From Stenotrophomonas maltophilia D457 (GTDB lineage: Bacteria > Pseudomonadota > Gammaproteobacteria > Xanthomonadales > Xanthomonadaceae): 64,000 nt of DNA. The position numbers and the translations under genes are program-made. This document shows, piece after piece, positions 45,082 to 54,792 of this stretch. Below the pieces are notes generated by a model, which saw nothing but the letters and a program-made list of their open reading frames with translations, was not told the DNA's origin and did no database searches. The stretch is taken from positions 4,001,001 to 4,065,000 of the forward strand of contig NC_017671.1 of NCBI RefSeq assembly GCF_000284595.1, given 5' to 3'. Position 1 is the first letter of the stretch; the number at the start of each line of letters is the position of its first letter.

Positions 45082-46371
45082 TCAGCTCCGGTCCTGCGGC
45101 AGGCCCACGCGGTGGCCCACCACCGAATAGAACAGGATGTACAGGTAGCAGGGCACCATCAGCAGCACGAAGGTCAGCTGGAAATCGATGTGCTGCTTGA
45201 GCAGGGCGAACAGCTGCGGAATGATCGCGCCACCGGCGATGCCCATCACCAGCAGGGCCGAACCGGTTTCGGTGAAGCGCCCCAGGCCGCGGATGGCCAG
45301 CGGGAAGATGGCCGGCCACATCATGGCGTTGGCAAAGCCCAGCAGGGCCACGAAGGCCACCGACACATAGCCGTGCGTTGCCCACGCGCCCAGGCAGAAC
45401 ACCACGCCCAGCACCGCCGAAATGGTCAGGTAGCGCGACTGCGACACCACCCGCGGAATCACCAGCAGGCCGACCACGTAACCGACCAGCATCGCGCCCA
45501 GGGTGAAGGCGGTGAACATCTTGGTCTCGTCCAGCGGCAGGTTGAAGCCATGGCCGTAGGTGCCGATGGCATCACCGGCCATCACTTCCACGCCCACGTA
45601 CACGAACAGGCACAGCACGCCCAGCCACAGGTGCGGGAACTGGAAGATGCTGCGGCGCTCGACCGCACCGGCGGCCACCGGCGTAGCGTTGGCTTCGGAC
45701 GATTTGATTTCCGGCAGCGGCGAGAACAGGATCGCCACCGCCAACACCACCAGCAGCGCCGCCATGGCCAGGTACGGGGCATGGATCTTGGCGGCGAACT
45801 GGTTCAGCAGCACGGCTTTGGTCGCGGCATCGGCCGCCTGCACCTGCACGTCCAGATCGCCAATGCCATGCAGCACCACCGTGCCGATCAGGATCGGCGC
45901 CAGGATGCCGGCGATCTTGTTGCAGATGCCCATCAACGCGATGCGCCGCGCCGCCGTTTCGATCGGCCCAAGGATCGAGATGTACGGGTTGATGGCCGTC
46001 TGCAGCAGGGCCAGGCCGCTGCCAATCACGAACAGGCCGCCCAGTGCGCCGGGGTACCAGCGCTGGGTGGCGAATTCGCCGAACAGTGCCGCGCCACCGG
46101 CCATCACCAGCAGGCTCAGGCTCAGGCCCTTCTTCATGCCGGTACGGCGCAGGATCCACGACGAGGGCAGCGCCAGGAAGAAGTAGGACAGGTAGAACAC
46201 CATCAGCACCAGGAAGGCGCCGACCTCACTGAGCTCGAAGGCGAGCTTGACGAAGGTGATCAACGGGCCGTTGAGCCAGGTGAAGAAGCCGATCAGGAAG
46301 AACAACACGCCGACGATGGCGATGGAGGTGGCCACGTTCGGGCGCGCGCTTGCAGCGGGGACGGCGGACAT
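45082..46371 (-). CDS. nagP: GlcNAc permease (NagP, FucP-type major facilitator)
   Basis: A 429-residue major-facilitator sugar transporter with twelve predicted helices, of the L-fucose permease group used for N-acetylglucosamine in bacteria lacking the PTS route. FLIGFFTWLNGPLITFVKLAFELS near the N-terminus and GLALLQTAINPYISILGPIETAARRIALMGICNKIAG are family signatures. ATG at 46371 has AGGAG nine bases upstream. First gene of the minus-strand nag run, so the transport step leads the operon; NagP use implies cytoplasmic phosphorylation by the kinase opposite. Confidence 0.92.
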   Translation of the reverse strand: MSAVPAASARPNVATSIAIVGVLFFLIGFFTWLNGPLITFVKLAFELSEVGAFLVLMVFYLSYFFLALPSSWILRRTGMKKGLSLSLLVMAGGAALFGEFATQRWYPGALGGLFVIGSGLALLQTAINPYISILGPIETAARRIALMGICNKIAGILAPILIGTVVLHGIGDLDVQVQAADAATKAVLLNQFAAKIHAPYLAMAALLVVLAVAILFSPLPEIKSSEANATPVAAGAVERRSIFQFPHLWLGVLCLFVYVGVEVMAGDAIGTYGHGFNLPLDETKMFTAFTLGAMLVGYVVGLLVIPRVVSQSRYLTISAVLGVVFCLGAWATHGYVSVAFVALLGFANAMMWPAIFPLAIRGLGRFTETGSALLVMGIAGGAIIPQLFALLKQHIDFQLTFVLLMVPCYLYILFYSVVGHRVGLPQDRS

Positions 46372-46746
46372 CAGGAGGGCTCCTGCGGCGACAGCCGCAG
46401 AACGCGGCGTCGGAGAGTGGCTGGGAACAACGTTGTCACATTCTTTCGGTGGACAACGGCGGTTTGTCAACTTCCATGCACGCCCCTTCAACCTCGTGCT
46501 GCACTGCGCAAGTCGATTGCGGTGCTCCGCGCTGAATGCGCGCCAGCCCTAGAGCCCCATGCAGCAACGGTTCCCACGTGAAACCCGCACTCACGCCATG
46601 TAAACGTTTACTGCCTGTCGCATTCGTTGCGGCGCAGCAACGAAAGTGTCACGAACTCGTTGACATCGTTGTCAGCGCGGTTACAGACTCCGCCCCAATC
46701 GCTGCCCCCGATCCCGGGGCCAGCCCCACCTGCAGCAGGAGCCCGC
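46372..46746. promoter_or_regulatory. Divergent nag promoter region with several operator-like dyads
   Basis: 375 bp without a gene between nagP (minus) and the kinase (plus). Three LacI-size dyads are visible: GGAACAACGTTGTCACA (46424-46440), GTAAACGTTTAC (46600-46611, perfect) and TGACA-TCGT-TGTCA (46661-46674). The first and third share a TGACAACGTTGTCA-like core and flank opposite ends of the region; the second is a classical CG-centred LacI-family palindrome. They are candidates for NagR or a second regulator. Confidence 0.6.
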
Positions 46747-47766
46747 GTGACCGCCAGCCACCCCGCCCCGTCGCATGTCCTGTCCCGCGTCGCGCCCTCG
46801 TTCCTGGCCGCGGACGTCGGTGGCACCCATGTGCGCGTGGCCCGGGTCCAGGCCAGCGGTGACACCGCCCATCCGGTGCAGGTGCTGGAATACCGCAAGT
46901 ACCGCAACGCCGACCATGCCGGCCTCAGCGCGATCCTGTCCGACTTCCTCGGCGAAGGCCCGCGGCCCACTCATTGTGTGGTCGCCAGCGCCGGCTACGC
47001 CCGCGAGGACGGCACGGTGATCACCGCCAACCTGCCGTGGCCGCTGTCGGCACGCCAGGTGGAGGCCGATGTCGGCCTGCAGCGGGTCTACATCGTCAAT
47101 GACTTCGAAGCGGTGGCCTATGCCGCCGCGCAGGTGGACGCCAGTGGCGTGCTGCACCTGTGCGGGCCGGACACCGCTGCGCGTGGCCCGACCCTGGTGG
47201 TCGGTCCCGGCACCGGCCTCGGCGCCGCGCTGTGGATCCCCACTGCGCACGGCCCGGTGGTGCTGCCGACGGAAGCCGGCCAGCCGACCCTGGCCGCCAG
47301 CACCGAACTGGAAATGGCCATCGTCCGCCACATGCAGCGCGACCGCGCGCACGTGTCGATCGAGCATGCGATCTCCGGCCCGGGCCTGATGAACCTGTAC
47401 CGCGCGGTGTGCGCGCTGCAGAGGCAGGCACCGACGCTGGCCAGCCCCGATGCGGTCACCGCCGCCGCCATGGCCGATACCGATGCACACGCGCGCCAGG
47501 CGCTGGATGTGTTCTGCGGCCTGCTCGGCAGCACCATCGGCGACATGGCCCTGTTCTATGGTGCCCACGGTGGCGTCTACCTGGCCGGCGGCATCCTGCC
47601 GCAGATCCGCGAATACCTGCACGCCAGCACCTTCGTCGAACGCTACCTGCAGAAGGGGCCGATGGGCGAAGCACTGGCACGCATCCCGGTGAAGGTCGTC
47701 GAACACGGCCAGCTGGGCGTGGTCGGCGCTGCCAGCTGGTACCTGCAGCAGCAGTCGGCCGCCTGA
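46747..47766 (+). CDS. nagK: Glucokinase-family kinase of the GlcNAc cluster (NagK/Glk)
   Basis: A 339-residue kinase of the Glk type. It would phosphorylate imported GlcNAc (or glucose). ATP-binding FLAADVGGTHVRVARV near residue 18, VVGPGTGLGAALW, and GGVYLAGGILPQI are seen; the sugar-binding EAGQPTLA replaces the glucokinase EGGH type. GTG at 46747 has AGGAG six bases upstream. Position in the nag locus supports GlcNAc as substrate, but glucose cannot be ruled out. Confidence 0.85.
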   Translation: MTASHPAPSHVLSRVAPSFLAADVGGTHVRVARVQASGDTAHPVQVLEYRKYRNADHAGLSAILSDFLGEGPRPTHCVVASAGYAREDGTVITANLPWPLSARQVEADVGLQRVYIVNDFEAVAYAAAQVDASGVLHLCGPDTAARGPTLVVGPGTGLGAALWIPTAHGPVVLPTEAGQPTLAASTELEMAIVRHMQRDRAHVSIEHAISGPGLMNLYRAVCALQRQAPTLASPDAVTAAAMADTDAHARQALDVFCGLLGSTIGDMALFYGAHGGVYLAGGILPQIREYLHASTFVERYLQKGPMGEALARIPVKVVEHGQLGVVGAASWYLQQQSAA

Positions 47767-47909
47767 CACCGCAACAGGCTTCAACGCAATCGCAGCACGC
47801 AGTACGTGGCACGCCAACGCACGGGACTTCGCCGCCGCCCCGCGCATGTCATCGCAACCGTTATCGAACACCGCCGCCGGCATCCAATCGAGTGATGAGG
47901 AGAGACATC

Positions 47910-50573
47910 ATGAATACCCGCAAGACCCTGCTTTCGGCCGCCATCGTCAGCTGCATCGCCTTCAGTGCGCACGCGCAGCAGGCTGCCCCGACCGCCACCG
48001 ACCTGGACACCGTGACCGTTACCGGCATCCGTGGTTCGATGGAAAAATCGCTGGACACCAAGCGCGAAGCCAATGCGCGCGTGGAAGTGGTCACCGCCGA
48101 GGACGTGGGCAAGCTGCCGGCGCACAACGTCGCCGACACCCTGCAGCGCCTGCCGGGCGTCAACATCAGCTCGTCCAGCGCCGATGAAGGCGGTTTCGAC
48201 GAAGCCGACCGTGTCAGCCTGCGCGGCACCAGCCCGAGCCTGACCCAGACCCTGATCAACGGCCACACCGTCGGTTCGGCCGACTGGTTCGTGCTCAGCC
48301 AGGGCAACAACGTCGGCCGCAGCGTCAGCTACTCGCTGCTGCCGTCCGAACTGGTCAGCTCGGTGGAAGTGAACAAGTCCTCGCAGGCCAAGCTGCAGGA
48401 CGGCGGCACCACCGGTACCGTCAACATCATCACCCGCAAGCCACTGGAATTCTCCAAGCCGTTCACCGCGGAAGGCTCGATCGGCCTGGTGCGCTCGGAC
48501 CAGGCCAAGTCGAACGACCCGCAATATTCGGCGCTGTTCAACTACAAGAACGACGAAGGCACCTTCGGCGTGATGGTGCAGGGCTTCAGCCAGAAGCGCG
48601 AACTGCGCCGTGAAGCGCAGGAAATTCCGGGCGGCTTCTTCAAGATCGGCGCGGATGATCCGGTCGCCAGCACCAATCCGGACCTGATCGGCGTCAACGT
48701 TCCGGGCCTGCTGGGTTCGACCCTTTTCGAACAGACCCGCGAGCGCAAGGGCGGCCTGGTCTCGCTGCAGTTCAAGCCGAGCGACAGCCTCACCCTCGGC
48801 CTCAATGGTTTCAGCTCCGAGCTGAAGGCGAACAACTACAACCGCAACTTCATGATGTTCGGCAACAGCTTCGCCAAGTCGCAGGCGCCGGATCCGGGCT
48901 ATGTGGTCAAGGACGGCGTGCTGACCAACGCCAACTACAAGGGCGTGCCCGGCACCGACTATGCGGTGTACGACATGATCTACCGCGAGTCGAAGGCCAA
49001 GTCGAGCTATGTCACCTTCGATGCCGACTGGCAGATCAGCGACAGCCTGACCGCCAAGTTCCAGGCCGGCAGCACCAAGGGTACCGGCGAGACGCCGCGC
49101 CAGTACATCGCCGAGGTCACCCTGGCCAACGGCGGCGGCGCCAGCTGGGCTACCCACGGCAATGGCTCGCCGATCGACTGGAACGTCGGCGGCGACATCT
49201 CGCCCAACGGCGTGACCAGCTTCGGCACCTGGGGCAACCAGCAGGTCACCGCTGAAGACAAGGAGAAGTGGGCCACGCTCGACTTCAACCAGTACTTCAA
49301 CGATGGCGGCGTGCTGAGCTCGATCGACTTCGGCCTGCGTTTCGCCGACCACAAGCGCGAAGCGCTGTCGCCGGAAGGTGCAACCCCGGGTGACATCTGG
49401 AGCGCGCTGAAGAACGGTGCGACGGCCAACTATCCCAGCGGCTTTGCCGGTGACATCGGCGGCACCTTCCCGCGCAACCTCTGGTACTTCACCCCGGGCG
49501 CGCTGAAGGACGCGGTGACCAACAACTCCACCTGGCTGGCCGGCAATGATGGCCCGACCGGTCGCCACAACTATGGCGCCGAGTGGAAGGTGAAGGAAAA
49601 GAACTTCGCCGGCTACGTGCAGGCCAACTTCCGCGGCGACTGGTGGAGCGGCAACGTCGGCCTGCGCTACGTCAACATCAAGCAGGACATCGACACCTAC
49701 AACGCCGTCAGCAAGGCCGCCGATGCCGATGTCAGCAGCCTGTTCGGCATGTGGGAGCGCCTGGCCTTCCAGAACAAGCGCAACCGCGTATTGCCCAGCG
49801 CCAACATCAAGTTCGACCTGGACGACTCGCTGGTGCTGCGCGTCGCCGCCTCGCAGACCCAGACCCTGCCGGACTACTCGGCACTGGGTGCCTCCTCGTA
49901 CGGTTCGGACCTGAACCGCACCGGCGGCGGTGGCAATCCGAACCTCAAGCCGACCCTGTCGACCAACCTGGACGCCAACCTGGAGTGGTACTTCATGCCG
50001 CGCGGCCTGCTGTCGGTGGGCGCGTACCACATGAACCTGAAGGACTACATCGCCTTCGACGTGGTCTCGCGCCAGCTGTACAGCGAACTGACCAACCAGC
50101 TTGAGACCTACCAGATCTCCACCCCGATCAATGCGGACGGCAAGGTCACCGGCGTGGAAGTGGCCTACGAACAGCCGATCGGCGAGTACTTCGGCGTCAA
50201 TGCCAATTACACCTACGCCAACGGCACCACCTCGCACACCTGGTCGGACGGCTCGCACAACCTGCTGGGCACCTCGAAGAACACCTACAACGTGGGTGCC
50301 TACTTCGAGAACGAGCGCTTTGGCGCCCGCGTCAGCTATACCCGCCGTTCCTCGTTCCTGATCAGCCTGTCGGGCACCAATCCGTACTACCAGGATGACT
50401 TCGGCACGCTGTCGGCGTCGCTGAGCTACAAGGCCACCGACTGGCTGAGCATCACCCTGGATGGCCTGAACCTCAACAACCCGACCTACAAGTACTACCA
50501 GACCGCGGCCATCCCGACCTCGTTCTACAGCAACGGTCGCCAGTACTACCTCAACTTCCGCTTCAAGTACTGA
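47910..50573 (+). CDS. TonB-dependent receptor for chito-oligosaccharides/GlcNAc (predicted)
   Basis: An 887-residue outer-membrane receptor. Signal peptide residues 1-22 (AHA-QQAA), TonB box TDLDTVTVTG, plug about 45-165 with RVEVVTAEDVGKLPAHNVADTLQRLPGVNISS and VEVNKSSQAKLQDGGTTGTVNIITRKPL, barrel ending YYLNFRFKY. The plug sequence is of the type found in xanthomonad and Caulobacter carbohydrate receptors. Position between the sugar kinase and the hexosaminidase makes GlcNAc or chitin oligomers the likely cargo. ATG 47910 is preceded by AGGAGAG. A good terminator follows. Confidence 0.9.
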   Translation: MNTRKTLLSAAIVSCIAFSAHAQQAAPTATDLDTVTVTGIRGSMEKSLDTKREANARVEVVTAEDVGKLPAHNVADTLQRLPGVNISSSSADEGGFDEADRVSLRGTSPSLTQTLINGHTVGSADWFVLSQGNNVGRSVSYSLLPSELVSSVEVNKSSQAKLQDGGTTGTVNIITRKPLEFSKPFTAEGSIGLVRSDQAKSNDPQYSALFNYKNDEGTFGVMVQGFSQKRELRREAQEIPGGFFKIGADDPVASTNPDLIGVNVPGLLGSTLFEQTRERKGGLVSLQFKPSDSLTLGLNGFSSELKANNYNRNFMMFGNSFAKSQAPDPGYVVKDGVLTNANYKGVPGTDYAVYDMIYRESKAKSSYVTFDADWQISDSLTAKFQAGSTKGTGETPRQYIAEVTLANGGGASWATHGNGSPIDWNVGGDISPNGVTSFGTWGNQQVTAEDKEKWATLDFNQYFNDGGVLSSIDFGLRFADHKREALSPEGATPGDIWSALKNGATANYPSGFAGDIGGTFPRNLWYFTPGALKDAVTNNSTWLAGNDGPTGRHNYGAEWKVKEKNFAGYVQANFRGDWWSGNVGLRYVNIKQDIDTYNAVSKAADADVSSLFGMWERLAFQNKRNRVLPSANIKFDLDDSLVLRVAASQTQTLPDYSALGASSYGSDLNRTGGGGNPNLKPTLSTNLDANLEWYFMPRGLLSVGAYHMNLKDYIAFDVVSRQLYSELTNQLETYQISTPINADGKVTGVEVAYEQPIGEYFGVNANYTYANGTTSHTWSDGSHNLLGTSKNTYNVGAYFENERFGARVSYTRRSSFLISLSGTNPYYQDDFGTLSASLSYKATDWLSITLDGLNLNNPTYKYYQTAAIPTSFYSNGRQYYLNFRFKY

Positions 50574-50607
50574 TCCAGCGGCGGCAACATCGCCGAGTCG
50601 TGCACGC

Positions 50608-50643
50608 ACGCCGGGCCTGGGTCATTCCGGGCCCGGCGTTTTT
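50608..50643 (+). terminator. Intrinsic terminator after the TonB receptor
   Basis: ACGCCGGGCC / GGCCCGGCGT stem with a 12-base loop followed by TTTTT. It separates the receptor from the hexosaminidase, 42 bases before that gene's start. Confidence 0.9.
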
Positions 50644-50684
50644 CATGTATAGCGTTCATCGCACCGTTCCAAGGAGTCGTACCG

Positions 50685-53042
50685 ATGGTCAAGCCTTCCC
50701 GCGCCCGGATGCGCAGCGCAGTGCTGCTGGGCAGCCTGCTCGCCCTGTTGCCGGCACTGCCGGCACTTGCCGCCGACCCCATGCCGGCCGCTGAGGCACC
50801 CGGCCCGCAGCTGCGTGCCGGCAGCCTGATGCTGATTCCCGCCCCCAGCAATGTGCAGCCTGGCCAGGGCAGCGGCATCACCGTGCGCGCCGATACCGTG
50901 CTGCAGGCCGAAGGCGAGGCCGCACAGCGCGTCGCCAGCCAGTTCGCCGACCTGCTGGCGCGCAGTGGCGGCCCGCGCCTGGGGCTGGCCAAGGGCAAGG
51001 CGGCGGCCAGGACCGGTGGCATCCGCTTCCAGATCGTGCCCACCTTCCGCGACAGCGGCGAGGGCTACACGCTGGAAAGCACCGCACAGGGCGTAGTGGT
51101 ACAGGCCGGTAACGAAACCGGCCTGTTCTATGGCGCAACCACCCTCGCCCAGCTCGCCACCGGCGGCAGCAACGGCGTGCTGCCAGCGGTGCAGATCCAG
51201 GACGCGCCACGCTTCAGCTGGCGCGGTTTCATGCTCGATTCGGCGCGGCATTTCCAGAGCCTGGACGAGATCAAGCGCGTGCTCGACGCAATGGCCGCGC
51301 ACAAGCTCAACACCTTCCATTGGCACCTGACCGATGACCAGGGTTGGCGCATGGAGATCAAGCGCTATCCGAAGCTGACCGGAGTGGGCAGCTGCCGCCT
51401 GCCGGCCGGCGACGGTGGCATCGATCCGGTCACTGGCAAGGAGCATCCGTATTGCGGCTTCTACACGCAGGACCAGATCCGCGAAGTGATTGCCTATGCC
51501 GCGAAGCTGCATATCCAGGTGATTCCGGAAATCGATGTGCCGGGGCACGCGACCGCAGCGATTGCCGCATACCCGGAACTGGGTTCGATCAATACCCCGC
51601 TGAAGCCGATCAGCGAATGGGGCGTGTTCCCGAACCTGTTCAACGTGGAAGACAGTACTGTCACCTTCCTCGAGAACGTACTGGAGGAAGTGATCGAACT
51701 GTTCCCGGCCAAGTACGTGCACGTCGGCGGCGACGAGGCGGTCAAGGACCAGTGGGAAGCCTCCAGGCAGGTCCAGCAGCGCATGCGTGCGCTGGGCATC
51801 AAGGATGAAATGGCCATGCAGAGCCACATCATCAAGCGCCTGGAGACCTTCCTGGAGGAGCACGACCGGCGCCTGATCGGCTGGGATGAAATCCTTGAAG
51901 GCGGGCTGCCGCCGCAGGCCACGGTGATGTCCTGGCAGGGCACCGAAGGTGGCCTGGCCGCGGCCAGTGCTGGCCATGACGTGGTCATGTCGCCCGTGGG
52001 CTACCTCTATCTGGATTACCTGCAGACGGCCTCGCCGAACGAACCGCCGGGCCGCCCGGCCCAGGTCAACCTCGGCAAGCTGTACAACTTCGAGCCCGTG
52101 CCGGCCGAGCTGGCCGCTGACAAGCGCGGGCACATCCTCGGCCTGCAGGCCAACATGTTCACCGAACATACGCGCACCTATGCGCGCCTGCAGCACAACC
52201 TGTTCCCGCGCCTGGCCGCGGTGGCCGAGACCGGCTGGAGCACGCCGGAACATCGCGACTTCCGCGATTTCCTCGCGCGCCTGCCCGCGCAGCTGCAACG
52301 CTACCGCGCCTGGGGCCTGGCCTACGCGCAGACCCCGTTCGAAGTGGGCGTGGACTACACCGACAACCGCGCCGCCAACACGGTGACCGTGTCGCTGGCC
52401 AACCCGCTGGGCTATGAAGTGCGCTACAGCACCGATGGCCAGCCGGTGACGGCGCAGTCGCCGCTGTACCGGCAGCCGCTGACCAGTACGCTGCCGACCA
52501 CGGTGCAGGCCGCCGCGTTCTACCAGGGCCAGATGCTGGCGGCGAAGCCGACGGTCGCGGACTTCAGTGCGCAATCGCTGCTCAGCCGCCGCAGTGACGA
52601 ACTGCTCAGCTGCGTAGGCAAGAAGGGGCTGGTGCTGCGCCTGGAAGACGATGGCCCGCGCGAGGGAAACCGCGCAGTGTTCAACGTGGACATCTTCCAG
52701 CCATGCTGGCGCTGGCCACAGGCACAGCTGGACGGCATCGGCAGCGTGGAAGTCCGCGCGGGGCGTATTCCGTACTACTTCCAGCTGGCCCACGACGAGC
52801 CCAAGCGTCGCTTCGAGAAGGCCAAGCGTGCGCATGGCGAGATGCTGGTGCGTCGCGGCGACTGCAGCGGCAAGGTGCTGGCCGAAGTGCCGCTGCCGGC
52901 CACGCCGGATGCCGATGGCTTCGTGACGCTGCGTGCGACGCTGCCGAAGGGCTCCCAGGGCACCGGTGACCTGTGCATCAACTTCACCGGCGACACGCGC
53001 CCGGCGATGTGGGTGCTGGATGAGGTCACGCTGGGGAAGTGA
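50685..53042 (+). CDS. Secreted beta-N-acetylhexosaminidase (GH20)
   Basis: A 785-residue glycosidase that removes terminal GlcNAc (or GalNAc) from oligosaccharides. Signal peptide residues 1-29 (ALA-ADPM); GH20b domain about 40-165; catalytic barrel about 170-520 with HWHLTDDQGWRMEIKRYPKLT and the catalytic pair Asp350-Glu351 in HVGGDEAVKDQW. The C-terminal 250 residues form extra beta domains of the CHB_HEX type. AAGGAG lies eight bases before ATG. Predicted periplasmic or surface; supplies monomer to the nag pathway. Confidence 0.95.
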   Translation: MVKPSRARMRSAVLLGSLLALLPALPALAADPMPAAEAPGPQLRAGSLMLIPAPSNVQPGQGSGITVRADTVLQAEGEAAQRVASQFADLLARSGGPRLGLAKGKAAARTGGIRFQIVPTFRDSGEGYTLESTAQGVVVQAGNETGLFYGATTLAQLATGGSNGVLPAVQIQDAPRFSWRGFMLDSARHFQSLDEIKRVLDAMAAHKLNTFHWHLTDDQGWRMEIKRYPKLTGVGSCRLPAGDGGIDPVTGKEHPYCGFYTQDQIREVIAYAAKLHIQVIPEIDVPGHATAAIAAYPELGSINTPLKPISEWGVFPNLFNVEDSTVTFLENVLEEVIELFPAKYVHVGGDEAVKDQWEASRQVQQRMRALGIKDEMAMQSHIIKRLETFLEEHDRRLIGWDEILEGGLPPQATVMSWQGTEGGLAAASAGHDVVMSPVGYLYLDYLQTASPNEPPGRPAQVNLGKLYNFEPVPAELAADKRGHILGLQANMFTEHTRTYARLQHNLFPRLAAVAETGWSTPEHRDFRDFLARLPAQLQRYRAWGLAYAQTPFEVGVDYTDNRAANTVTVSLANPLGYEVRYSTDGQPVTAQSPLYRQPLTSTLPTTVQAAAFYQGQMLAAKPTVADFSAQSLLSRRSDELLSCVGKKGLVLRLEDDGPREGNRAVFNVDIFQPCWRWPQAQLDGIGSVEVRAGRIPYYFQLAHDEPKRRFEKAKRAHGEMLVRRGDCSGKVLAEVPLPATPDADGFVTLRATLPKGSQGTGDLCINFTGDTRPAMWVLDEVTLGK

Positions 53043-53067
53043 CCCCAAGCCTGTCCTGGCGCAATCG

Positions 53068-53152
53068 ATCCACGCATGGCGTGGATCTACTGTAGAGCCG
53101 AGCCCATGCTCGGCTGCCTTTGGGAGGAAGCCGAGCATGGGCTCGGCTCTAC
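53068..53152. repeat. SMAG monomer plus facing SMAG dimer
   Basis: ATCCACGC-ATG-GCGTGGAT with CTAC end (53068-53090), then GTAG at 53092, AGCCGAGC-CCAT-GCTCGGCT and inverted partner ending at 53152. Lies between the convergent hexosaminidase and VanZ genes. Confidence 0.85.
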
Positions 53153-53159
53153 AGGAACT

Positions 53160-53552
53160 TTACCCGCGCCAGCGCAGCAGCAGATCGCGCAGCGGGGTCA
53201 GTGCCGTAGCCATGCCGGCCAGCACGCCGATCGTGTTGGCCAGCGCGTCCATCGGATCGGCCATGCGGTCATCGGTCAATGCGCCCTGCGCGAACTCGAT
53301 GCCGATCCCCATCAGCACCAGGCCCACGCCCACCCACAGCAGCGGACGTCCGCGCCGGAACAGCTGTACCGCGCTGCCAGCCAGGATGAAATAGGCGAGG
53401 AAGTGCTCACCCTTGTCGCCGTTTTCCGGCAACGGAATCGGTGGCGGTGGGATCAGGCAGACCACGATCACCAGCAACACCGCGCTGAACCACAGTGCGG
53501 TCCACAGCCGCGGCCGCCGCAGCGGCTTGATCAGCGGCAGCGCATCGCTCAC
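53160..53552 (-). CDS. VanZ-like membrane protein
   Basis: A 130-residue inner-membrane protein with four hydrophobic segments and the VanZ family pattern ENGDKGEHFLAYFILAG followed by GIGIEFAQGALTDDRMADPMDALANTIGVLAG. The original VanZ gives low teicoplanin resistance; function in Gram-negatives is unknown. GTG start at 53552 overlaps the MidA-like stop by four bases (GTGA), so it is translationally coupled. Confidence 0.82.
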   Translation of the reverse strand: MSDALPLIKPLRRPRLWTALWFSAVLLVIVVCLIPPPPIPLPENGDKGEHFLAYFILAGSAVQLFRRGRPLLWVGVGLVLMGIGIEFAQGALTDDRMADPMDALANTIGVLAGMATALTPLRDLLLRWRG

Positions 53553-54733
53553 AGGCGCCAGCTCAGGTCACCCAGCTCGAAGGCGGGCTCGAAGTCGACG
53601 CCGCGCTGCAGGCCGATCGCCTGGAAGCGCTCCCCCATCTCGGTCGGCAGGGTCAGCTTCTTCACCTGGTCGCGCAGCTGGATGCGGCCGACTTCATCGG
53701 TGCGCTCCTCGGCCAGCGACAGCACCTGGTCCAGGCCGTTGCCGAGCAGGAAGCTGGCCTGGCTGCAGTAGCCCGCCAGCTCGAAACCGCCGTGCATGCC
53801 GGCCTCGGCCATCGCGGTGAAATCCACCGACGCGGTGATGTCCTGCAGCCCCGGCCAGCGGTGCACGTCGTTGTGCACGTGGTGGCGGTAGAACGCGCGT
53901 ACGGTGCCCTCATCGCGGTCGTGCTGGTAGAACTCGCCACGGTTGTAACCGTAGTCGATGAACAGCATCGCACCGCGCTGCAGGCCGCCCGCCACCGCCT
54001 GCAACCAGTACGGCAGCTGCGGCAGCACCTCGGAACGGTAGCCCTCGGCGAAGGGGCGCTCCAGGTAGCGCTCGATGTGGCGCACCGCACCGTTGAGCAG
54101 GATGTCGGCCGGCTGCGCACCACGGATGAAGTTGCCTTCGGCGTCCAGTTCCACGGTTTCCTCGTAAACCTCGCCATCCCGGATCAGGAAGCGCGGCGTC
54201 GGCAGCGCGTCGATCACTTCGTTGGCAAACACCACGCCCTCCCAGTCCTCTTCGAACGGGCGATCGACCCAGTCCACGCGTGCGGCCAGCTCGGCCGGCA
54301 GGTTCTGCTGCAGGCGCTGTTGCTGGCGCTCGCGCAGGTCGGCGCTGGGTTCGAGGATGGCGTAGCGCGACGGCAGCGCGTCCAGCTCGGCCAGGCGCAG
54401 CAGCACCGCTTCGGCGAAGGCGCCGGTACCACCGCCCAGTTCCAGCATCCGCGCCTGCGTACCCAGCTGGGCGAACACCGGCGCCAGCGCGTTGGCCACG
54501 CTGCCGGCGAACAGGCTGCCGAGCTCGGGCGCGGTGGTGAAGTCGCCACTGCCGCCGAATTTGCTGGCGCCGGCGCTGTAATAGCCCCAGCCGGGGGTGT
54601 ACAGGCACAGCTCCATGAAGCGGGAGAACGGCATTGCCCCGCCCTGCGCAAGGATTTCGGCGCGCAGGGCAGCGGCCAGCTGGTCGCTGTGGGCCAGGGC
54701 ATCGGCTTCGGGCAGGGGGAAGGTGGGCTGCAT
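53549..54733 (-). CDS. MidA/NDUFAF7-family SAM-dependent methyltransferase
   Basis: A 394-residue protein of the MidA (COG1565) family. MPFSRFMELCLYTPGWGYYSAG, GDFTTAPELGSLFAG, the SAM-binding LELGGGTGAFAEAVL (about residue 97), VFANEVIDALPTPRFL and GAMLFIDYGYNRGEFYQHDRDEGTVRAFYRHH are family signatures. The mitochondrial homologue methylates an arginine of complex I subunit NDUFS2; the bacterial role is not established but a similar protein substrate is plausible. Cytoplasmic. Coupled with the VanZ-like gene and divergent from the pteridine reductase. Confidence 0.9.
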   Translation of the reverse strand: MQPTFPLPEADALAHSDQLAAALRAEILAQGGAMPFSRFMELCLYTPGWGYYSAGASKFGGSGDFTTAPELGSLFAGSVANALAPVFAQLGTQARMLELGGGTGAFAEAVLLRLAELDALPSRYAILEPSADLRERQQQRLQQNLPAELAARVDWVDRPFEEDWEGVVFANEVIDALPTPRFLIRDGEVYEETVELDAEGNFIRGAQPADILLNGAVRHIERYLERPFAEGYRSEVLPQLPYWLQAVAGGLQRGAMLFIDYGYNRGEFYQHDRDEGTVRAFYRHHVHNDVHRWPGLQDITASVDFTAMAEAGMHGGFELAGYCSQASFLLGNGLDQVLSLAEERTDEVGRIQLRDQVKKLTLPTEMGERFQAIGLQRGVDFEPAFELGDLSWRL

Positions 54734-54792
54734 GGCGTCTTCGAATGCGGTGACAATGGTGCACAGGATAGCCGAGCCTTGGAGGACCCTCG

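Noticed and set aside
47781-50609. Minus-strand frame of 942 codons opposite the 887-aa TonB receptor
   Set aside because: Low-complexity, Val/Gly/His/Arg-rich composition with no domain, a typical shadow in GC-rich DNA; the plus strand encodes a full receptor with signal peptide, TonB box and terminal aromatic.
50643-53138. Minus-strand frame of 831 codons opposite the hexosaminidase
   Set aside because: Antisense shadow; the plus strand has GH20 catalytic residues and a signal peptide.
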